Source: Corallococcus soli (GTDB taxonomy: Bacteria > Myxococcota > Myxococcia > Myxococcales > Myxococcaceae). Taken from it: 64,000 nucleotides of DNA. Location of the stretch: NCBI RefSeq assembly GCF_014930455.1, contig NZ_JAAIYO010000001.1:1550001-1614000 (forward strand), given 5' to 3'. Under the pieces are notes generated by a model, which saw nothing but the letters and a program-made list of their open reading frames with translations, was not told the DNA's origin and searched no databases. Below are positions 58,656 through 64,000 of the stretch, piece by piece (positions within the stretch are counted from its first letter, which is position 1; each line of letters starts with the position of its first letter). The translations under genes and the position numbers were made by a program.

Positions 58656-59969
58656 GTGACCCAGAGCGCTCCGGGGCCCGACCCCGACGATGATGCCCCC
58701 GCGCTTCCAGCCGAGCCCCGGGACGGCACCCTGTACGTGCAGGGGATGGAGGACGAGGACGCTGAGCCCTCCGCCGACAGGCGCGTGTCGCGGGGTGGCC
58801 GTGCGTCCACGGTGCTCACCGCGCTGCTGGTGGCCGTGGGGCTCGCGCTGCCCGGGGTCGCGGTCCTCCTGCGGCGTCCAACCGTGCGGCAGGAGCCGGG
58901 GACGCCGGTGGGCTCAGAGGTGCGCCCTGCTGCCGCAGACGGAGACACGCGCCCGCCGCGCACCGCGACCGAGGTGATGGCAGGACCTGGTGTCCCTCCC
59001 TCGGCCGAGAAGGTGCCCCGTCACGCGATGGTTTCAGCGGGGGAGGCGGCAGCACGCGCTGGTGCGCCTTCCTCGCGGACGGGGGTGGAGGTTCGCAAGG
59101 AGTCGGCGCCCGCGCGTGTCGCCCCCACCATCCTCCCGGTGGGAGGCGCGCCTGTGCGTTCCTCGGCGTCCCCTCTGGACGGGGCCCTGGCCCGGGTGGA
59201 GCGACAGCCGCCGCCTTCCCTCCCACTCCAGCCGGAGCGACTGCGGGCGGCCATCGAGGACGTGACGGCGCCTCCGGAGGCGCGGTCCAGGGCGGCGCTG
59301 GCGCTGCTCGACGCGCACGCGAACCGGGAGCGCTGGCGTTCGCTGGCCCGGGACGCTGAACGCATCTCCCGGATGGACCTGCCCCGCTACCTGGAGCGCC
59401 TCCCGGCCGAGCAGGCCGCCTGGCTGCGGATCCACGCCGCCCGGAACCTGGAGCAGTGGGACGCCGTGCTCCGCATGGGCCCCACCTTTCGCCAGACGTA
59501 TCCGGACAGCACGCTGGTGTCCGCGGTCGACGCCATCGTGCGGAGCACGCACCACCAGCTCGCCAACCAGGAGGAGGCCCGGCGGACGGTCCAGACGGAG
59601 CTCCGCGCGGAGGAGGAGCGGGCCTCGCGGGACATCGCCCGCCTTGAAGCCCTGGGGCAGCCCTCCACGGAGGTCCGCAGGCGGCTGGACCGCAAGCGCT
59701 GTGTCCTGCCCGCGGAGAAGGGGCTGCATGCGGAGGTGCTCGCGCCCTGCCGTGCGTTCCTCGCGACCTGGCCCGTGGCGACCACCCCGGCGGAGCTCAA
59801 TGAGTATCGGGACGTCCGGGGCATGGAGATCAAGGCGCTCGTCGGCCTGCGCCGCTATGCCGAGGCCCGCGAGCGCCTCGCCGCCTTCCTCGCCTCCGAC
59901 CCCGAGGGTGAGCCCCGGACCCGCGCCCGCGCCGTCGTCCTGTCCCTGCCCGCCGAAGCGGAGGAGTGA
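58656..59969 (+). CDS. membrane-anchored helical-repeat protein
   Basis: A 437-residue protein starting at GTG 58656. The first ~50 residues are acidic. One membrane helix (~51-70: STVLTALLVAVGLALPGVAVLL) places the rest in the periplasm. A Pro/Ala/Arg-rich linker runs to ~195. The C-terminal ~230 residues are helical, with TPR-like pairs (ALALLDAHANRERWRSLAR, AAWLRIHAARNLEQWDAVLR, LVGLRRYAEARERLAAFL). Cys residues in RKRCVLPAEKG and LAPCRAFLA could form a disulfide. No known family. It is divergent from the histidine kinase and convergent with the second discoidin lipoprotein (39 bp gap). Confidence 0.78.
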   Translation: MTQSAPGPDPDDDAPALPAEPRDGTLYVQGMEDEDAEPSADRRVSRGGRASTVLTALLVAVGLALPGVAVLLRRPTVRQEPGTPVGSEVRPAAADGDTRPPRTATEVMAGPGVPPSAEKVPRHAMVSAGEAAARAGAPSSRTGVEVRKESAPARVAPTILPVGGAPVRSSASPLDGALARVERQPPPSLPLQPERLRAAIEDVTAPPEARSRAALALLDAHANRERWRSLARDAERISRMDLPRYLERLPAEQAAWLRIHAARNLEQWDAVLRMGPTFRQTYPDSTLVSAVDAIVRSTHHQLANQEEARRTVQTELRAEEERASRDIARLEALGQPSTEVRRRLDRKRCVLPAEKGLHAEVLAPCRAFLATWPVATTPAELNEYRDVRGMEIKALVGLRRYAEARERLAAFLASDPEGEPRTRARAVVLSLPAEAEE

Positions 59970-60008
59970 CAGCGCGGCGCCATGGCCGCGCTGTCCCGGC
60001 CCCTCACC

Positions 60009-61871
60009 TCAGGGCGCCGCGAGCTTCGTCACGAACGCATCGTACTGTCCCACGAGCACGTTGCCGTCGAAGTTCCCCTCCACGTAGCCGCCCAGGTAGA
60101 GCCTGTTGTTGAAATCGCGGTTCACGCCGTTGCTGTAGACCGGGGCCAGGGCTCCCGCCGCCGTCACCGCGGGGTTCTGCTGGACGACCCACAGCCGGTT
60201 GCCCGCCGTGTCGAACTTCGCGACGTAGTTGTGCGCCTTGCCGAGCGTGGTGTTGGCGAGGTTGCCCACGTCCCCCGGGGAGCCACCGCTCACGTAGATG
60301 CCCGTGTCGTCGATGAAGATGCCCGAGGCCCAGATGCCGTGCGCCGAGCTGAACTCCCGCGTCCACAGCCGGTTGCCGGAAGGGTCGTACTTGATGAGGT
60401 AGGCATCCCCGCCCGTGGTGGGGTTCGGGTTCCCATCCAGGCCACCGCCGCTCTGGCCCGTCAGGTAGAGATTGCCCGCCGCATCCGTCGCCGCGCCATA
60501 CAGCCACGCATTGTTGCCCGCCGCGCCGAACTGCCGGGTCCACTGCTTCGTGCCCGCAGCGTTGTATTTGATGACGAAGAGGTCCTGCGCGCCCATCAGC
60601 GGGTTGCCGTCCAGCCCCCCGTAGGTCCAGCCGGAGACATAGACATTGCCGGCCGCGTCGGTGGCCGCCCGCCGTCCCATCGTGTTCTGTCCGGCCGCGC
60701 CCATCTGCCGGGTCCACTGCTTCGTGCCCGCGGCGTCGTACTTCGTCACGAAGACGTCCTTGGGGCCGGTCTGCGCGTTTCCATCCAGGCCGGCCGTCGC
60801 CGTGCCCACGAGGAAGGCATTGTCCGCGGTGTCGACCGCGACGTCGTAGCCTTCCGTGGTGGCCCCCGACGCGCCTTGTTGCCGGGTCCACTGCCGGACC
60901 CCGGTGTAGCGGTACTTCGTCACGAAGGCATCCCGGGCGCCGACCTTGGGTGTGCCGTCCATGGACCCGTCCGTGAAGCCGCCCACGTAGATCTCCTCCC
61001 AGGTCCGGTTCGTCGCGATGCCGTAGCCCAGCGCGACGCTGCCCGGCGCGCCCAGCTGGTGCGACCAGATGCGGTTGCCATTCCAGTCACGCGCGTGGAG
61101 GAAGGCATCCATTCCGCCAATCAGGGGTTCGCCGTCCAGTCCGCCCGTCGTGAAGCCCGTGATGTAGGAACGCCCGGCCGGGTCTCCCACGAGGTCATGC
61201 ACGCGCACGGGCGTCCCCACCGCCCCGGAGGTGCGCGTCCAGAGGGCCGCGACGGGGTTGGTGATGGGGTCGCTCACGCAGGAGATCAACTCCAGCCGGT
61301 TGAGGGAGATGACGACCACGCCCGCCCGGGTGTCGTTGTCGTCCGTCACGAACAGGCGGTACTGGCTGTAGGACGCGGGCGCGGCCAGCGCGAACTCACG
61401 CCGTTCGAAGCCGCCCCAGTTCGTCTGGTTCGTGCGCGTGTCGAGCGCCACCCAGGAGGAGCCATTCCAGCCCTGGAACGTCCAGTTCTTCGGCGCGCGG
61501 GTGACGAGGCTGGGGCCGTTGGCGAAGGCGAGGGCATAGCGGTGGATGGCGGCGGTGCCGGTGGGCACCTGATAGGCAATCCAGGCGGGCGTCTGGTTCA
61601 CCGCGGAGATCCACAGCGAAGCGCTGTTCGCGTCGAACGCCTGCCAGGCCTCATAGGCGGCGCTGTAGACCCCCGAGCGGGTCACGGCGCCCGCCGGGGT
61701 CGAGGGGCCCGTCATGGCCGGGACCGCGATGGCGCAGGTGAGGGCCTGGGAGGTGCTCTGGAGCGCCTCTTGCGGCCCGTCGGGGGTGTCCGCGCCCTGG
61801 CAGCCGGGCAGGGACGAGAGGACGAGCGCGCTCGCCAGGAGGGTGCTGCGGACGGCGGAAGAGGCTTTCAC
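60009..61871 (-). CDS. discoidin-domain surface lipoprotein with SBBP-type beta-propeller
   Basis: GTG at 61871, with AAGGAG upstream, gives 620 residues. The lipoprotein signal ends in LSSLPGC. A discoidin domain (~45-195) is clearly related to that of 53843-56476 (SGVYSAAYEAWQAFDANSA; WGGFERREFALAAPASYS). Residues ~215-620 are six to seven SBBP/delta-60-type propeller blades of ~55-60 residues, each with GxDAFVTKYxxxGxxQWTRQxG (for example GARDAFVTKYRYTGVRQWT) and a GGLDGN(P) start. A surface adhesin or binding lectin is likely; no catalytic motif. It flanks the LytS/LytTR pair on the side opposite to its paralogue. Confidence 0.87.
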   Translation of the reverse strand: MKASSAVRSTLLASALVLSSLPGCQGADTPDGPQEALQSTSQALTCAIAVPAMTGPSTPAGAVTRSGVYSAAYEAWQAFDANSASLWISAVNQTPAWIAYQVPTGTAAIHRYALAFANGPSLVTRAPKNWTFQGWNGSSWVALDTRTNQTNWGGFERREFALAAPASYSQYRLFVTDDNDTRAGVVVISLNRLELISCVSDPITNPVAALWTRTSGAVGTPVRVHDLVGDPAGRSYITGFTTGGLDGEPLIGGMDAFLHARDWNGNRIWSHQLGAPGSVALGYGIATNRTWEEIYVGGFTDGSMDGTPKVGARDAFVTKYRYTGVRQWTRQQGASGATTEGYDVAVDTADNAFLVGTATAGLDGNAQTGPKDVFVTKYDAAGTKQWTRQMGAAGQNTMGRRAATDAAGNVYVSGWTYGGLDGNPLMGAQDLFVIKYNAAGTKQWTRQFGAAGNNAWLYGAATDAAGNLYLTGQSGGGLDGNPNPTTGGDAYLIKYDPSGNRLWTREFSSAHGIWASGIFIDDTGIYVSGGSPGDVGNLANTTLGKAHNYVAKFDTAGNRLWVVQQNPAVTAAGALAPVYSNGVNRDFNNRLYLGGYVEGNFDGNVLVGQYDAFVTKLAAP

Positions 61872-62087
61872 GGTGACTCCTTGGGCGTCGTGCGAAGGGC
61901 GCATGACGCGCTCCAAGAAGTACGGGGACACCCCGCCGCGACGGGGCGTTATGTGACGAAGCCCGTGGCGCGAGGGATGAAGGTGCCGGAGGGCGGGATG
62001 GACCGGGCGACGTCGCCCTGGATGCGCCTGGCCCGGTTCGCGCGGGAAGTCGTGCCGGTGACAGGGGGCCTGGTTAAAAAGGCGCCC

Positions 62088-63707
62088 ATGACGACGGCAC
62101 TCGACGACCTGTTCCCCACCGACGCGCAGATTCCTCCAGGTGTGCGGCTCCCCGCCTCCCTGGAGCAGCGCGAGTACCTGGTGGGAGGCGAGCTGCGCAC
62201 CTGGGCGGGTGAGCTCAACCCCGTGCTGAGCCCGGTGTTCCTCCGGACGCCGGAGGGGCTCCAGCAGAAGGTGATTGGCGCGACGCCGCTGCTCACCTCG
62301 CGCGAGTCCCTGGACGCGCTCGCGGCGGCGGTGAAGGCCTATGACCTGGGCCGCGGCGTGTGGCCCCGGCTCAAGGTGGCCCAGCGCATCGAGCACGTGG
62401 AGCGCTTCCTCGTCGCGATGCGCGCCCAGCGCACGGCGGTCGTGAACCTGCTGATGTGGGAGATTGGCAAGACGCAGCCGGACTCGGAGAAGGAGTTCGA
62501 CCGCACCGTCGACCTCATCGTCGAGACCATCCGCGCGCTGAAGGAGCTGGACCACACCTCGTCCCGCTTCGTGCAGGAGCAGGGCATCATGGCGCAGATC
62601 CGCCGGGGGCCGGTGGGCGTGGCGCTGTGCATGGGGCCGTACAACTACCCCCTCAACGAGACCTTCAGCACGCTGTTCCCCGCGCTCCTGATGGGCAACA
62701 CGGTGGTGTTCAAGCCGGCGAAGTTCGGCGTGCTGCTGGTGCGCCCGCTGCTGGAGGCGTTCCGCGACTGCTTCCCGCCCGGCGTCATCAACGTCATCTA
62801 CGGCCGGGGCCGGGAGACGGTGGGCGCGCTGATGGAGAGCGGACAGGTGGACCTGTTCGCCTTCATCGGCACCCACAAGGGCGCCAGCGAGCTGAAGCGC
62901 ATGCACCCCCGCCCCCACCGGCTGAAGGCGGTGCTGGGCCTGGACGCGAAGAACCCGGCCATCATCCTGGAGGACGCGGACCTGGATAACGCCGTGAAGG
63001 AGTGCCTCACCGGCACGCTGTCCTTCAATGGCCAGCGGTGCACGGCGCTCAAGCTGCTGGTGGTGCACCGGAGCATCGTGGACGCGTTCCTCGCGAAGTT
63101 CACGGCCGCGGTGGACACGCTCAAGCCCGGCATGCCCTGGGACCCGGGCGTCGCCGTCACGCCGCTGCCGGAGCCGGGCAAGGCGGCCTTCCTCCAGGGG
63201 CTGGTGGACGACGCCGTGTCCAAGGGCGCTCGCGTGGTGAACGCGACGGGCGGCCGGTCCTCGCGGTCGTTCTACGCCCCCACGGTGGTGTACCCGGTGA
63301 CGGGAGGGATGCGGCTGGCCAGCGAGGAGCAGTTCGGCCCGGTGGTCCCGGTGATGGTGTTCGACGACGACGCGGAGGCGGTCCGCCTGGTGGTGGAGTC
63401 GCACTTCGGCCAGCAGCTCAGCCTGCTCGGGAAGGACTCGGCGCGCATCGGGCGGTTCATCGACGCGTTCTCCAACCAGGTGGGCCGCATCAACCTCAAC
63501 TGCCAGTGCCAGCGCGGGCCGGACACCTTCCCCTTCAATGGCCGCAAGGACTCCGCGGAGGGCACGCTGTCGGTCGCGGACGCCCTGCGGGTGTTCTCCA
63601 TCCGCACCCTGGTGGCCACGAAGACGACGCCGGCCAACACCACCCTGGTCCAATCCATCCTGACCCGGCGCGAGTCGGACTTCCTGACCACCGACTTCCT
63701 CTTCTAG
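62088..63707 (+). CDS. GapN-like NADP-dependent glyceraldehyde-3-phosphate dehydrogenase (aldehyde dehydrogenase family)
   Basis: A 539-residue ALDH starting at ATG 62088. The catalytic Cys is in LSFNGQRCTALKLLVVH, and the Rossmann contacts are GPYNYPLNETF and FKPAKFG. It resembles the bacterial NADP-GAPDH (EC 1.2.1.9) subgroup, which carries VLGLDAKNPAIILEDADL where other ALDHs have an ELGGKN motif. The usual general-base Glu is therefore not at its standard place. It would oxidise glyceraldehyde-3-phosphate to 3-phosphoglycerate without ATP, making NADPH. Divergent from the discoidin lipoprotein over ~216 bp, with no gene visible there. The substrate call is by family resemblance. Confidence 0.83.
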   Translation: MTTALDDLFPTDAQIPPGVRLPASLEQREYLVGGELRTWAGELNPVLSPVFLRTPEGLQQKVIGATPLLTSRESLDALAAAVKAYDLGRGVWPRLKVAQRIEHVERFLVAMRAQRTAVVNLLMWEIGKTQPDSEKEFDRTVDLIVETIRALKELDHTSSRFVQEQGIMAQIRRGPVGVALCMGPYNYPLNETFSTLFPALLMGNTVVFKPAKFGVLLVRPLLEAFRDCFPPGVINVIYGRGRETVGALMESGQVDLFAFIGTHKGASELKRMHPRPHRLKAVLGLDAKNPAIILEDADLDNAVKECLTGTLSFNGQRCTALKLLVVHRSIVDAFLAKFTAAVDTLKPGMPWDPGVAVTPLPEPGKAAFLQGLVDDAVSKGARVVNATGGRSSRSFYAPTVVYPVTGGMRLASEEQFGPVVPVMVFDDDAEAVRLVVESHFGQQLSLLGKDSARIGRFIDAFSNQVGRINLNCQCQRGPDTFPFNGRKDSAEGTLSVADALRVFSIRTLVATKTTPANTTLVQSILTRRESDFLTTDFLF

Positions 63708-63727
63708 CCCTCCCGTGAACGGAGGGC
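63707..63727 (+). terminator. hairpin at the stop codon of the GapN-like gene
   Basis: GCCCTCC (63707-63713) pairs with GGAGGGC (63721-63727), 7-base loop, starting on the last base of the stop codon. No T-tract follows. Confidence 0.5.
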
Positions 63728-63813
63728 AGGGGAGCGGGTGGCGGCGGGTGAACGGAGCCGGCCGGAGTGGTTCCGCTCCCTCCGCCCTTGGTGCTAAGCC
63801 CTCCGCCATCCCC

Positions 63814-64000
63814 ATGGCGCGCACAACGACCATCGAGCTGCACAAAGAAGAGATGAAGTTCTCCGCGGGGCACTTCACCATCTTCTCCGCCACGCACCGC
63901 GAGAACCTGCACGGGCACAACTTCTCCGTCTATGTCGCGTTGACGGGCGAGGTGTCCGAGGACGGCCTGCTCGCGGACTACGGCCCGCTGAAGCAGGCCG
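63814..64000 (+). CDS. 6-pyruvoyl-tetrahydropterin synthase/QueD-like protein, 3' truncated by window
   Basis: The ATG at 63814 opens a frame that runs off the window (62 codons). The translation starts MARTTTIELHKEEMKFSAGH, and contains FSAGHFTIF and ENLHGHNFSVYV. The three His (GH..., HGH) are the zinc ligands of the PTPS/QueD family (6-carboxy-tetrahydropterin synthase in queuosine synthesis, or PTPS). The remainder cannot be judged. Confidence 0.85.
   Translation, partial: MARTTTIELHKEEMKFSAGHFTIFSATHRENLHGHNFSVYVALTGEVSEDGLLADYGPLKQA

Noticed and set aside
59982-62087. N-terminal extension of the aldehyde dehydrogenase by ~700 residues antisense to the discoidin lipoprotein.
   Set aside because: The upstream part is a shadow of the minus-strand lipoprotein. 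The dehydrogenase domain starts at ATG 62088.

Overview
The window is about 64 kb of very GC-rich chromosome (roughly 70% G+C, strongly G/C-biased third codon positions). GTG and TTG starts are frequent. Gene content points to a myxobacterium of the Myxococcus/Corallococcus type: an Oar-like TonB receptor, a Ser/Thr kinase with a PilZ-like domain, many lipoproteins, large discoidin/beta-propeller surface proteins with myxobacterial Cys-rich repeats, and a GH19 chitinase. The species assignment is inference. I see no prophage, insertion sequence, CRISPR array or rRNA operon. One unusual tRNA-like gene is present.

Layout. 1-3.8 kb: the 3' part of an Oar-like outer-membrane receptor followed by a lipoprotein. 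3.9-10.3 kb: a radical SAM protein, proteins of unknown function, plsY, an RlmL-type rRNA methyltransferase and an ABM-domain protein. 10.4-19.3 kb: ftsK, a zinc-ribbon protein, gatCAB, and a convergent nitrilase and 2OG-Fe(II) oxygenase. 19.5-27.3 kb: a multidomain kinase, the rplU-rpmA-obgE-trmH ribosome block, a LolA-like protein and a retropepsin-like lipoprotein. 27.4-32.1 kb, minus strand: an rnj-yajQ-(CBM9-like)-rimO operon. 32.2-35.2 kb: a BlaI-type repressor with two operator palindromes, translationally coupled to an M56 protease fused to a lytic transglycosylase domain. 35.2-38.8 kb, minus strand: a tRNA(Trp)-like gene, an HNH nuclease and a ClpB-like double AAA+ ATPase fused to a release-factor-2-like domain. 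38.9-45.5 kb: a small peptide gene, an S9 peptidase, a GFA protein, an FAD dehydrogenase, a methyltransferase, TagI and a VOC protein. 45.6-53 kb is accessory-like: a protein with two protease-like motifs, a lipoprotein, two paralogous HEAT proteins around a LysM/CHAP-like protein, a secreted GH19 chitinase, and a basic protein with a nuclear-localisation-like segment. 53-64 kb: a DJ-1/PfpI protein, two paralogous discoidin lipoproteins flanking a LytS/LytTR two-component pair, a GapN-like dehydrogenase and the start of a 6-pyruvoyl-tetrahydropterin synthase.

Two loci stand out. The first is the BlaI/M56-transglycosylase locus, which looks like a cell-wall-responsive repressor/antirepressor pair in which a MltD-type transglycosylase domain replaces the beta-lactam sensor. 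The second is the tRNA(Trp)-like/HNH/ClpB-RF2 locus, where an unfoldase has acquired a release-factor body lacking both the stop-codon-reading (SPF) and hydrolysis (GGQ) motifs. An ObgE GTPase with a 111-residue histone-H1-like tail is a third notable protein. Function for all three is inference from sequence only.
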